This document shows positions 7,824-15,873 of a DNA stretch of 19,682 nucleotides, piece by piece. The stretch is taken from positions 1 through 19,682 of the forward strand of contig PJET01000128.1 in NCBI GenBank assembly GCA_002825515.1, written 5' to 3'. Each line of letters starts with the position of its first letter. Position 1 is the stretch's first letter. The notes beneath the pieces were generated by a model. The model saw only the letters and a list, made by a program, of their open reading frames with translations, was not told the origin of the DNA and made no database searches. This stretch comes from Candidatus Thorarchaeota archaeon MP11T_1. Lineage in GTDB: Archaea; Asgardarchaeota; Thorarchaeia; Thorarchaeales; Thorarchaeaceae. The position numbers were made by a program, and so were the translations under genes.

Positions 7824-8063
7824 GTGAGTAAAAGCAGTTTCGTCGAGTTTGTGACCATCAGTGTGATTTTCCTATTCATTTTGCCAATTATGTTCACATT
7901 GATAGTCGTAGTACTTCTGAACTCAGCTATTCCAGTTGAAATTCGTATAGCTCAAGCGGGACTAATAGTTCTGGTTTCGGGATCTATCCTTCATGGTAGC
8001 GTGACATATTTCCTTCAAAAAATGAAGAAACAAGTTGTGAATTCTCAAAAAGAAATAGGATGA
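7824..8063 (+). CDS. Small two-span membrane protein, unknown function
   Basis: A 79-residue hydrophobic protein that I cannot assign to a family. It has two predicted membrane helices (about residues 7-32, VTISVIFLFILPIMFTLIVV onward, and about 42-64, IRIAQAGLIVLVSGSILHGS) joined by a short loop, then a basic tail (KMKKQVVNSQKEIG) likely on the cytoplasmic side. The start is uncertain: GTG at 7815 and GTG at 7824 are both in frame; GGTG at 7814-7817 gives a 6-nt spacer to 7824, so that one is chosen. The gene is divergent from the luciferase-like oxidoreductase and convergent with MBL paralog B (45-nt gap). Hydrophobicity profile and coding length argue that it is real, but no homology was recognised. 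Confidence 0.6.
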   Translation: MSKSSFVEFVTISVIFLFILPIMFTLIVVVLLNSAIPVEIRIAQAGLIVLVSGSILHGSVTYFLQKMKKQVVNSQKEIG

Positions 8064-8108
8064 GAGGAGCTCGCTATTGAATAATAGGAAAATACCAATT
8101 GGGAAATA

Positions 8109-8867
8109 TCAGATTTCAAAAGTGCAGGAAGACCAGTATTCCAAGCGCACAATTTCACAATCAGATACTGATGTAATATCATCTCCATAGACAGTGAAGA
8201 ACATATCATCGTAATCCTCATCAAAGTGTGTGGGGATGAAATACCTAGGTTGTATCATCTCAATAGAAGAAACCACAGTCATGCCATAACCATATATTGG
8301 AAGGAGAGCGACATCAACCAAACCTGACAATTGTTCATACTCAGACATATTTAATGCATCTCCGCCATGGAAAATTGTGAAACCATTAATGTCAATCAAG
8401 TAACTTGTCCAGTTTGCATCAGGCAGATGAGAACCAGTTAAAGTGTACATATAAAATGCTGTTATAGTGATATCTCCTACTTGTACAACATCGCCAGGAA
8501 CAACACCAATAGCATCGTGTAGTGCAACCTCTGCAGACATACTTGCAGGAATGACATTCACGGTATCATTTTTCTGGAGCATGTTGATGAAAGTTTCATT
8601 GTAATGGTCGAAGTGTGGATGTGTTATGAGAATAGCATCTGCAAGGAGAGCCGTGTAATTATCCAAGAGAAACCAAGGATCAATGTAGATTCGAGTGTTA
8701 TTGTATTCGATCATTACGCCTGCAGTGTGCAGAAGATGGATAGTAACTGTGTCTGGTTCAGATTGAGGAGGGAACAAGAGAGGCGCTAGCATATATCCAG
8801 ACGCAGCAATGACTATAAAGAGAATTGCAACTAATCCTGCAACTTGGGGTTTTGTTGAGGATGGCAT
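8109..8867 (-). CDS. Membrane-anchored metallo-beta-lactamase-fold hydrolase, UlaG-like (paralog B)
   Basis: Predicted extracellular, membrane-tethered hydrolase of 252 residues, paralogous to the product of 5186-5983. It shares the signal anchor (about 8-32), the opening AGVMIEY...RIYIDP, LADAILITHPHFDHYNE with an intact HxHxDH at 83-88, the MSAEVALHD strand, NWTSYLIDINGFTIFHGGDA and QPRYFIPTH with the third histidine. Differences from paralog A: GDS has become GDA, the loop after the MYT segment is shorter by several residues, the stretch after LLP is reduced, and the residues after the third histidine are FDED rather than TTDL, so substrate specificity has probably diverged. Sequons are abundant. 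CTTAATT on the minus strand at 8893-8899, 29 nt before the ATG, suggests a leaderless transcript; the AAGGA next to the ATG is too close to be an ideal ribosome binding site. Confidence 0.9.
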   Translation of the reverse strand: MPSSTKPQVAGLVAILFIVIAASGYMLAPLLFPPQSEPDTVTIHLLHTAGVMIEYNNTRIYIDPWFLLDNYTALLADAILITHPHFDHYNETFINMLQKNDTVNVIPASMSAEVALHDAIGVVPGDVVQVGDITITAFYMYTLTGSHLPDANWTSYLIDINGFTIFHGGDALNMSEYEQLSGLVDVALLPIYGYGMTVVSSIEMIQPRYFIPTHFDEDYDDMFFTVYGDDITSVSDCEIVRLEYWSSCTFEI

Positions 8868-8892
8868 ATTCCTTGTTTATATCGCCTATACT

Positions 8893-8899
8893 AATTAAG
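8893..8899 (-). promoter_or_regulatory. TATA-like box CTTAATT of MBL paralog B
   Basis: CTTAATT centred 29 nt upstream of the ATG at 8867, matching in sequence and spacing the boxes before MBL paralog A and LeuRS. The rest of the roughly 240-nt space between 8868 and 9104 shows no gene or strong structure; a weak CTAAAA/TTTTAG inverted repeat (8949-8954 and 8966-8971) is the only other pattern seen. Confidence 0.45.
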
Positions 8900-9104
8900 A
8901 CTGGAGCTTGGCGCAATGGTGTGCAGAAGCTAGAATAACTCCGAATCCCTAAAATCCAAAGGGTCTTTTAGATGGATAGCGAAAAGCCAAGTTTCAAGCA
9001 CCGGCCTCCGATGTGGTTCCCTGAGATAAAAGAATTATCAGATTCATTTTTCACACATAAACAAAATTAGAAAAGAACTTCATACTTTGTTTCTCCAGAT
9101 AATA

Positions 9105-9905
9105 ATGGAAATTCCAGTCAATTCATGGTTCAATGCAATCAATTTCAGACACTCTCGAAGAGCATTTTCTGGAGAGTCTTTACCTGAAGATAAGTTACGT
9201 CATTTAGAAACAGTCACTAATGAATTCAAACCATTTAGAGGTGCTCGAGCTGTTGTTGTTAAAGACCCTCCAGACAACGTATTCAAAGGAGCAATTGGAT
9301 CATATGGTAAGGTAAGGGATGCTCCTCATTTTGTGGCATTTATTGGAGATATAGCAGTTCCAGAAGTTCAAGAAGTAACAGGATATCTAGGTGAGGGAAT
9401 AATTCTTGAAGCAACATCTATGGATATCCAGACGTGTTGGGTCGGAGGTTTCTTTCGACCCAGCGTTGTGGAGAATATAATAGAATTACAGCAGAGTGAA
9501 AAAGTACTTGCAATAACACCTATTGGATATGGTCAGGAAAGGAAAAGCCGAGTAGAAAAAGTATTCTCGCAGGTTACTAGGTCTCGCAAGAGAAAACCAA
9601 TTGAAAGTTTACTGTTGAATGTCCCTGATTCATATCCAGAGTGGATAAAAAGTGCTCTAAGTGCAGCAAGGCTTTCACCATCAGCTGCTAATAGACAGCC
9701 TTGGAGGTTTTTGGTTGGAAATGAGTTCATTACAATCAGAACAGATGACTCAAACGAGGGAAGATGGGTTTCAAAAAGACTCGATTGTGGAATTGCAATG
9801 CTACATATCGAATTAGGTGCACGAATGAAAGGTGTTGAAGGAAAATGGCAATTCCTCACTAAACCAGATGTTGCCAGATACAACATTCCTAATTCAGAAT
9901 TCTAA
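9105..9905 (+). CDS. Nitroreductase-fold protein, TM1586 (putative TM nitroreductase) family
   Basis: A 266-residue protein of the nitroreductase-like FMN fold, most like the TM1586-type group in which two nitroreductase half-domains lie in one chain. Visible: N-terminal NFRHSRRAFSGESLPEDKL, the usual FMN-phosphate-binding start of nitroreductases; GYLGEGIILEATSMDIQTCW around 109-128, the helix and strand with the family glycine and tryptophan; and in the second half SALSAARLSPSAANRQPWRF, the classic SPSAxNxQPW flavin-contact motif. It ends with a short segment after KGVEGKWQF. The natural electron acceptor is unknown. ATG 9105 is chosen over an in-frame TTG at 9087 because it begins nearer to the conserved region; neither has a ribosome binding site. 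AT-rich sequence (ACATAAAC, 9054-9061) could supply the promoter. Confidence 0.88.
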   Translation: MEIPVNSWFNAINFRHSRRAFSGESLPEDKLRHLETVTNEFKPFRGARAVVVKDPPDNVFKGAIGSYGKVRDAPHFVAFIGDIAVPEVQEVTGYLGEGIILEATSMDIQTCWVGGFFRPSVVENIIELQQSEKVLAITPIGYGQERKSRVEKVFSQVTRSRKRKPIESLLLNVPDSYPEWIKSALSAARLSPSAANRQPWRFLVGNEFITIRTDDSNEGRWVSKRLDCGIAMLHIELGARMKGVEGKWQFLTKPDVARYNIPNSEF

Positions 9906-9968
9906 TTCCCATAGCTTAAAGTATAAGTCATAATTCGCAGTTATCTTAATGTACGGAGACCGAAAAAA

Positions 9969-10205
9969 ATGATGAATAAGTTTCAAGACCTGATGGGCGA
10001 TAAAGTACCAGTCCAAGTAATTGTCGATACAAATGAGTCCATACATAGTATAGTAAAAGGAGTCATCAGACATGTGGGGAGAAATTACATCGAGGTGGAA
10101 AGAACGACAAATCAAGATGAGAAGTCACGTTATGGTACTGATGAAGTCAGGGTAATAGTACCAGTAGCGAAAATCGCTCAGGTCATGTATTACCAGAAAA
10201 AATAG
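9969..10205 (+). CDS. Small beta-rich protein, possibly Sm-like barrel, unknown function
   Basis: A 78-residue soluble protein. Predicted strands PVQVIVD, HSIVKGVIRHVGRNYIEVER, EVRVIVPVAKIAQVMYY give an order and spacing like small Sm/Hfq-type beta-barrels: a bent strand with a central glycine, then a hydrophobic strand, a variable loop and a closing strand with P-x-x-x-I. I do not see the exact Sm1/Sm2 signatures, so this is a fold-level suggestion only. GGAG at 9955-9958 lies 10 nt before ATG 9969; a second ATG follows directly at 9972. CTTAAAGTATA at 9915-9925 could be the TATA element, giving a leader of about 25 nt with that ribosome binding site. It follows the nitroreductase-like gene by 63 nt but seems to have its own promoter. 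Its 3' end is convergent with the NosD-like gene, 25 nt away. Confidence 0.7.
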   Translation: MMNKFQDLMGDKVPVQVIVDTNESIHSIVKGVIRHVGRNYIEVERTTNQDEKSRYGTDEVRVIVPVAKIAQVMYYQKK

Positions 10206-10230
10206 TCGCATCCTAGCTTGCTTCAAAGGT

Positions 10231-12696
10231 TTAGCTTCTTTTTTTGTACAGAACAAGTACAGCGACTGCAATTATAGTGAAAGCTGTACTTCCGACAATT
10301 GCTAGAATTATCAGTGGGTCGAACCCGTTTTGTGAGATTCCATCAGTAGTAGTAATAGGTGTTGATGTTGAAGATGTTGAAGTCGTAGGAGTTGGCTCTA
10401 GAACAGTGATGACGAAAACTGCTGAACAATAATTGTCAAAGGGGTCATATGCACGAACCTCAAGAGGGTATATGCCTGCTTCAAGTGATGTTACATTTCG
10501 GACCACGCCATCTTCATCTATAGTGAAGTACGTCGAGTCATTCAACCACCAGTGATGAATACCCGATTCATCCCAAGCACCAAGTCTTTGAATGAAAGAC
10601 CTTCCTGTTTCTAGAGTTTCATTCAATGGCGGTACAATCCATATTGGTTGAGTTGAGTCATACTGAGGTAAAATTGTGATTGCGAAGATACCAAAGAGTC
10701 TGTTCCCATAGGGATCTATAACACTTACATTGAGTGTATAGATGCCAGTTGGCAAAATAGTTGCATTTGTTATGTGTAATAGATGCCATCCATTTTCATA
10801 CCCTGTGACATTGAGTTGTGTGACTGATAGATTGAAGTTGATCGTGTCATTGATAATCCAAGTAATGATTCCCGATTGGTCTGTGGCAATCAACCCATAA
10901 TCTAACCCCATACCAAAATCAAGAACCACATCAGCAGGACCTACAATCCATTGAGGTGGAGTGATTTCCTGAATGGTCAATTGAAAAACACCAGAGATGG
11001 AAATGCCATAAATGTTCATGACTGTGACCCTCAGACCATATTCATCCACAGGCAGGTCAATTATTGATTGAATGACACCAGTAATATCAATTTCAAACTG
11101 TGAAGTGTCATTAACTTGCCAAGAAATGGGAGAGGGGGCTGTGGCATTCAAGTCATAATAGAAGGGTTGGTTCCAGTAATCAAGAACCTGATCAGTTGGT
11201 GGTTCAGCCCACTTAGGAGCAAATGGGCTGTAGACAAGAGGATTGGCATCTATGTTAGCTGCATTACCTGGAATATCATAGGGAGTGTCTCCGATTCCAT
11301 CCTCATTGTTGTCATATCCCTCATAGTCATCGTAGAAATTTCGATCAATGATGTTTGACAATCCCACATCATTATCAGAGATAGTTTCTGAATCAATATA
11401 ATACCCAACTCCTCGTTCAAGTCGATTTAGTGTCACATTTGTGTCTCCTACGTTCGAATCTAAGTGAATACCAGTCCACCAGAGAGGCTCGTAGACGTCT
11501 AAATCGACAACTATGTCATTGAGGAAGATGTTATTTCTACTTCCAGAGTATAGAATGATACCGTATTCTTCACTCTCTGTTATGGAGTTGTGAGAAATTG
11601 AGTTCTCATCACATGATTCTAACCAAAAACCACAACGAGTTTCTTTGATCTTATTGAAAGATACGGTGCAATACCCCATTGAGAATGCATAGAAACAGAT
11701 GTCACTTCTTTCTATGATATTATATTCAAGTGAGCTCTCACCGCAAGATAGCTCAAACCCATAAATCAAATTGTCTGCGAGTACATTGTTGACGATGTCA
11801 GTGAAAACACCCATGAATTGAATTCCATATTCATTGTTTCTACAAGTATTATTTGCAACAATTGCAGGTATTATGTTGTTGTGGTCATTGTCAAATATGA
11901 TACCATAGTAGTTGTTTGCATTGCAGGTGTTATTTGATAGATTGTTTCCTCGGGGATGATAAATCACGTTGATGCCATCTTGACCATTCCCGTTGCATGT
12001 ATTTCTGAAGATATTGTTGGAAACTGCTTCTTCAGCATGAATACCATCAATTCCATTATTATTGCATACATTCCTGCTTATTGTGTTTGAGTCACAGTAA
12101 TATTGAAGTATGCCATAATTGGAATTGCCAGTACAATCATTGTCTGAAACCGTGTTGAAATCAGAGTTGTACATGTGTATGCCATGCACGTTACTAGTGC
12201 AGGTGTTATTTTCCACTGTGTCAAAACTAGAATCAATGAGATAGATCCCATATCTGTTGGAATAACATGTGTTATTACTGAGAGTCCCAAAACTGACATT
12301 GTTGAGGTAAATTCCAGATCCTATGCCGACAGATGCACCAGTGAAATTACAAAAACGGATAGTAAAATTGACTCGTGTGTTACTGATGTTGATACAGTGA
12401 CCAATTCCTCCAGCCCGATCTATCTCTAACCCATTTATTTCAAAAGGAGATTCAATTGACCCATCACCAACCCAACCTTCTACCAAGGCAGTTTCGCTGA
12501 AGTTTTGATCACCATTGATTGTAATTGGGGTATGAGGAGTATATGTGAGAAGTGTGCTTTGATTTACTGATTTGGAATAGACCACATCTGAGTATTGAAA
12601 CATGGTATCCAAAATGAGGACGGGTCCAAGGTTAGCCAACAAAAGAAAAGTAACTAACAGACCAACAGTCAGGTGAGATCTATACTTCCCATGCAT
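10231..12696 (-). CDS. Surface protein: NosD-type right-handed beta-helix, three Ig/cadherin-like repeats, C-terminal membrane anchor
   Basis: Large exported protein (821 residues from ATG 12696). After a signal/anchor helix (about 9-30) comes a lead-in ITINGDQNFSETALVEGW and then roughly 60-470 of parallel beta-helix coils with Asn-rich turns such as NNTCYSNRYGI, NTVSDNDCTGNSNYGI and NNIFLND, the PbH1/NosD pattern. Three domains of about 90-100 residues follow, each opening with a P-x-W/WxxPP segment and containing an ITW/HHWW...LND or VND core and an xLxV closing strand (about 495-580, 582-682, 684-768). A Thr/Ser stalk and one membrane helix end in YKKRS. NosD-like helices bind or process polysaccharides or act as adhesins; here the role is unknown. 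Start: AAGGAG precedes ATG 12702 by only 3 nt and ATG 12696 by 9 nt, so 12696 is preferred; a GTG at 12714 is in frame but lacks a ribosome binding site. Confidence 0.9.
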   Translation of the reverse strand: MHGKYRSHLTVGLLVTFLLLANLGPVLILDTMFQYSDVVYSKSVNQSTLLTYTPHTPITINGDQNFSETALVEGWVGDGSIESPFEINGLEIDRAGGIGHCINISNTRVNFTIRFCNFTGASVGIGSGIYLNNVSFGTLSNNTCYSNRYGIYLIDSSFDTVENNTCTSNVHGIHMYNSDFNTVSDNDCTGNSNYGILQYYCDSNTISRNVCNNNGIDGIHAEEAVSNNIFRNTCNGNGQDGINVIYHPRGNNLSNNTCNANNYYGIIFDNDHNNIIPAIVANNTCRNNEYGIQFMGVFTDIVNNVLADNLIYGFELSCGESSLEYNIIERSDICFYAFSMGYCTVSFNKIKETRCGFWLESCDENSISHNSITESEEYGIILYSGSRNNIFLNDIVVDLDVYEPLWWTGIHLDSNVGDTNVTLNRLERGVGYYIDSETISDNDVGLSNIIDRNFYDDYEGYDNNEDGIGDTPYDIPGNAANIDANPLVYSPFAPKWAEPPTDQVLDYWNQPFYYDLNATAPSPISWQVNDTSQFEIDITGVIQSIIDLPVDEYGLRVTVMNIYGISISGVFQLTIQEITPPQWIVGPADVVLDFGMGLDYGLIATDQSGIITWIINDTINFNLSVTQLNVTGYENGWHLLHITNATILPTGIYTLNVSVIDPYGNRLFGIFAITILPQYDSTQPIWIVPPLNETLETGRSFIQRLGAWDESGIHHWWLNDSTYFTIDEDGVVRNVTSLEAGIYPLEVRAYDPFDNYCSAVFVITVLEPTPTTSTSSTSTPITTTDGISQNGFDPLIILAIVGSTAFTIIAVAVLVLYKKRS

Positions 12697-12893
12697 AAAC
12701 ATGTTCTCCTTCACTGCGATGCTTCAAGTCAAGGCATGTTAATGCTATCCTTCAATATGGAATCGAGGCCATGATGCAGTCTTGAACCTTCATCACAACA
12801 CTCTCTTTGTTTTGAAATCTTATTAATCAATTCTGAGTCTTAAGGTGATAATCTGTCAGATGCTCTGAAATGTGAAAGCAACTACGATGATTG

Positions 12894-12919
12894 AAAAAAA
12901 CTTGAATCTGTAAATCAAG
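12894..12919 (-). terminator. Hairpin plus T-run downstream of LeuRS
   Basis: On the minus strand, just after the LeuRS stop codon, CTTGA...TCAAG (5 bp, complement of 12901-12919) is followed by seven T (complement of 12894-12900). The stem is short but the T-run is clean, and archaeal termination depends mainly on the T-run. The remaining bases between the NosD-like gene and LeuRS (about 245 nt including this element) hold the NosD-like gene's promoter region and no other gene that I can support. Confidence 0.5.
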
Positions 12920-12941
12920 TATTAATCACCTACTAAAACCA

Positions 12942-15758
12942 TCATTCAATAACAATAGCAGGTTTTCCAGGTAGTGCTTGAGACCTTTTTGCGTGCGAGC
13001 TTATAGCTTCAAACTCCAATTGGATATATGCTCCAAATCGTTGTTCGAGAAGAGTCTTGACATCCTTCAAGAACTGGTACTCTTCATCAGGAGAAGCAAA
13101 TGGTAATTCATATTTTCCAGGGTCTTTCTCTATTTTTGAGATTATATTGCTGACCTGTTTACCATAAGGTCGGATAGACTCATCAGTCATTAGTTCTGGC
13201 ATGATTTTTTGAGGTGGTTTCATATTTTTAATTGCATCAAGAGCTTTCTGAATCACGGTAGTCTTCCATTTTTCAGATACAATCAGGTGAATCCTCTCAA
13301 ATGGTTTTGCTACATCTTCTCGCTTGAGAATTTTTGTAATATTCCGGATATCGTCCACAAGCTGGTCAAAGTAGGTCCATTGACGAATGACTTCATCTTT
13401 GATACAATTCTCATCGAACTTTGGCCAACTATCTGTTGAAATAAAATGACCCGAGTCTTTTTTCTGTACAACTAATTCCCACAGCTCTTCTGTGAAATGC
13501 GGAACAAATGGCGTCAGTAGAAGCAAGAGTGTCTTCCTACATTGCTCAAAAAGACCTGGGTCAACGCCTATATCTTCATTATCAGAATAGTTCCGGGTTG
13601 TATCTATTAACCCGATGATTCCATTGAGAGCATCTCTGAGGGCTAAGTTTTCGATATTGCTAGTAGTGTTTTTGATTGTGGTGTGAAGAGTGTATTGGAT
13701 TAATGTATCAATGATATGAGTTTCAGTTCTTACTTTCTTGGGCGGGTTTGAAAGAAGATCCCAAGTCCTTTGCAACACGCGGAATGAATGCTCAACACCC
13801 AAATCAGACCATTCTAACTCCTTCTCAGGATTTGCCACAGATAAGATAAAGAAACGTGCAGTATCAGCCCCGTATTTCTCGATTATGGACTCTGGACTCA
13901 CTGTATTCCCCAAGGATTTTGACATCTTAACGCTCTTCATCCTATATTGATTGCCACAGTTTTTACAAGTTTTAGATGTGAGATCATAAGTGCCAAGTTG
14001 TAGGAATTGTTCACAGGTTTCGCAGAATGCACTGGCATTATTCACCATTCCTTGTGTTAGTAAATTCATGAATGGTTCGTCAAAGTCATGCAGACCAATA
14101 TCTCGTGTGAACTTTGTCCAGAATCGTGCATATAGTAGATGTAGAATTGCGTGTTCAATCCCACCAATGTATTGGTCCACAGGACCCCAGTACATTACGG
14201 GTTCCTTTTGATAGGGTAGTTCTGTTGAATGCGGGTCACAATACTTGAAGAAGTACCAGGAGGAATCAACGAATGTGTCCATGGTATCAGTTTCGCGCTT
14301 TGCCTCACCTCCACAATTGTAACAAGTTGTATTCACAAATGAGGTCGAGGTTTCAAGCGGATTTCCATGCCCAGAGAAAATTACATCTAGAGGAAGCTTA
14401 ACTGGTAGTTCTTCATAGGGGACTGGAACAATGCCACAACTCTCACAATATACGATGGGGATTGGTGTTCCCCAATACCTTTGCCTTGATATTAGCCAAT
14501 TCCGAAGTTTATAGTTGACAGTTTCTTTGCCTGCATTCATCTTCTCGAGATGTTCTGTAATTGCGTGCATTGCTTTTCGGTTATCTAGACCATCAAATGG
14601 ACCAGAGTTAACCATAATGCCATCCCCTTCATAGGCTTGCGTCATTTGCGCCTCTTTCAGATCAGACCCTGATGGTTGGATGACTAAGGTAATTGGAATA
14701 TCAAATTCTTTCGCAAATTCAAAATCACGCTGATCATGGGCGGGTACAGCCATGACAGCACCTGCTCCGTACTCATAAACCACAAAGTTGCCGACATAAA
14801 CAGGGATTTCCTTCCCATTAATCGGATTTATAGCATATTTGCCAACAAACATACCTCGCTTCTCAGTGTCAGCTGCAGTTCGTTTGAAACGATCTTCATT
14901 AAGAACTTCCTTCAAAAACATCTGAAATTGATTTTCATAGTCAGTTCCAGCAACCCAGCTCTCGACTAGTGGATGCTCGGGAGCAAAAACAAAGAAGGTA
15001 ACGCCGTAGAGTGTGTCTGGACGAGTAGTAAAGATAGGAATGATTTCTTCTGTATCTTTTATCTGAAAATTGATAGTAGACCCTTCGCTTTTACCAATCC
15101 AATTCCTCTGCATATTTTTCACATTTTCAGACCACTCGAGAATATCTAGGTCTTGGAGCAATTCGTCAGCATAATCACGAATCTTTAGGAACCATTGTTG
15201 TAAGAATTTCTGTTCAACGCTAGAACTACATCTCCAACACTTTCCACTCAAAACTTGTTCATTTGCGAGGACAGTTGTGCATTTTGGGCACCAATTCACA
15301 TAGGACTCTTCTTTGTATGCTAAACCATGTTCAAACATTTTTAGAAAGATCCATTGGTTCCAGATATAGTAATCAACATCGATACTCTGAATCTGTCGGG
15401 ACCAATCATACGATAGACCCAAGCGTTGTTGTTGTTTTTTGATAGCTCTGATGTTCTCCCAAGTCCATTTTTCAGGATGAATATTATGAGCAATCGCGGC
15501 ATTCTCGGCAGGAAGACCAAATGCATCATATCCCATAGGGTAGAGGACATTGTACCCCCTCATTCTCTTGAATCTGGCAAATGCATCTCCAATTGAATAG
15601 TTACGTAGGTGGCCCATATGTATTGAGGAACTTGGATATGGATACATTTCTAGACAGTAGTACTTTGATTGGCTAGAGTCCTCCTTCACTTCGAAAACCT
15701 TGGAGGCGTCCCATCTTTTTTGCCATTTAGACTCAATCTTGTGTGGCTGATACTTCAT
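12942..15758 (-). CDS. leuS: Leucyl-tRNA synthetase, bacterial-type
   Basis: Class I aminoacyl-tRNA synthetase charging tRNA-Leu, 938 residues, complete. HIGH motif HMGH is at 47-50 within SSSIHMGHLRNYSIGDAFAR; KMSKS is at 611-615 within KMSKSLGNTVSPESI. The domain order and wording are of the bacterial type: YPMGYDAFGLPAENAA, the zinc knuckle C157/C160/C174/C177 followed by QQWFLKI, then the CP1 editing domain (TTRPDTLYGVTFF, GAGAVMAVPAHDQRDFEFA with the editing aspartate), NWLISRQRYWGTPIPIVYC with a second CxxC...CxxC region, and ETDTMDTFVDSSWYF. A further cysteine pair set (C579, C582, C598, C601) sits just before KMSKS in place of the usual leucine-specific insertion. Archaeal/eukaryotic-type LeuRS has a different HIGH context and CP1 placement, so this gene looks acquired. 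A CTTAAAT box 29 nt upstream and no strong ribosome binding site suggest a leaderless mRNA. Confidence 0.97.
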   Translation of the reverse strand: MKYQPHKIESKWQKRWDASKVFEVKEDSSQSKYYCLEMYPYPSSSIHMGHLRNYSIGDAFARFKRMRGYNVLYPMGYDAFGLPAENAAIAHNIHPEKWTWENIRAIKKQQQRLGLSYDWSRQIQSIDVDYYIWNQWIFLKMFEHGLAYKEESYVNWCPKCTTVLANEQVLSGKCWRCSSSVEQKFLQQWFLKIRDYADELLQDLDILEWSENVKNMQRNWIGKSEGSTINFQIKDTEEIIPIFTTRPDTLYGVTFFVFAPEHPLVESWVAGTDYENQFQMFLKEVLNEDRFKRTAADTEKRGMFVGKYAINPINGKEIPVYVGNFVVYEYGAGAVMAVPAHDQRDFEFAKEFDIPITLVIQPSGSDLKEAQMTQAYEGDGIMVNSGPFDGLDNRKAMHAITEHLEKMNAGKETVNYKLRNWLISRQRYWGTPIPIVYCESCGIVPVPYEELPVKLPLDVIFSGHGNPLETSTSFVNTTCYNCGGEAKRETDTMDTFVDSSWYFFKYCDPHSTELPYQKEPVMYWGPVDQYIGGIEHAILHLLYARFWTKFTRDIGLHDFDEPFMNLLTQGMVNNASAFCETCEQFLQLGTYDLTSKTCKNCGNQYRMKSVKMSKSLGNTVSPESIIEKYGADTARFFILSVANPEKELEWSDLGVEHSFRVLQRTWDLLSNPPKKVRTETHIIDTLIQYTLHTTIKNTTSNIENLALRDALNGIIGLIDTTRNYSDNEDIGVDPGLFEQCRKTLLLLLTPFVPHFTEELWELVVQKKDSGHFISTDSWPKFDENCIKDEVIRQWTYFDQLVDDIRNITKILKREDVAKPFERIHLIVSEKWKTTVIQKALDAIKNMKPPQKIMPELMTDESIRPYGKQVSNIISKIEKDPGKYELPFASPDEEYQFLKDVKTLLEQRFGAYIQLEFEAISSHAKRSQALPGKPAIVIE

Positions 15759-15783
15759 TCTTTGTAGTCCTTAAGAAAGTGAG

Positions 15784-15790
15784 ATTTAAG
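15784..15790 (-). promoter_or_regulatory. TATA-like box CTTAAAT of the LeuRS gene
   Basis: CTTAAAT centred 29 nt before the LeuRS ATG at 15758, in the 115-nt space after the SDR gene on the same strand. It predicts a transcription start about 3 nt before the ATG and argues that LeuRS has its own promoter rather than relying on read-through from the SDR gene. Confidence 0.5.
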
Positions 15791-15873
15791 ACCTTCTGTG
15801 AAATCGTTTGTATTCTAACCAACACTTGATGAAGCTGCATTATTCCAGATAAGACGCGATATTTAGTGTATGA

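Noticed and set aside
8868..9104. Possible small RNA or C/D box RNA in the space between MBL paralog B and the nitroreductase-like gene
   Set aside because: Only a weak 6-bp inverted repeat and scattered CTGA motifs; no properly placed C and D boxes or stable fold.
12715..12941. C/D box-like motifs (ATGATG, CTGA) between the NosD-like gene and LeuRS
   Set aside because: The motifs are not arranged with terminal stems and guide spacing; AT-rich sequence gives such matches by chance.
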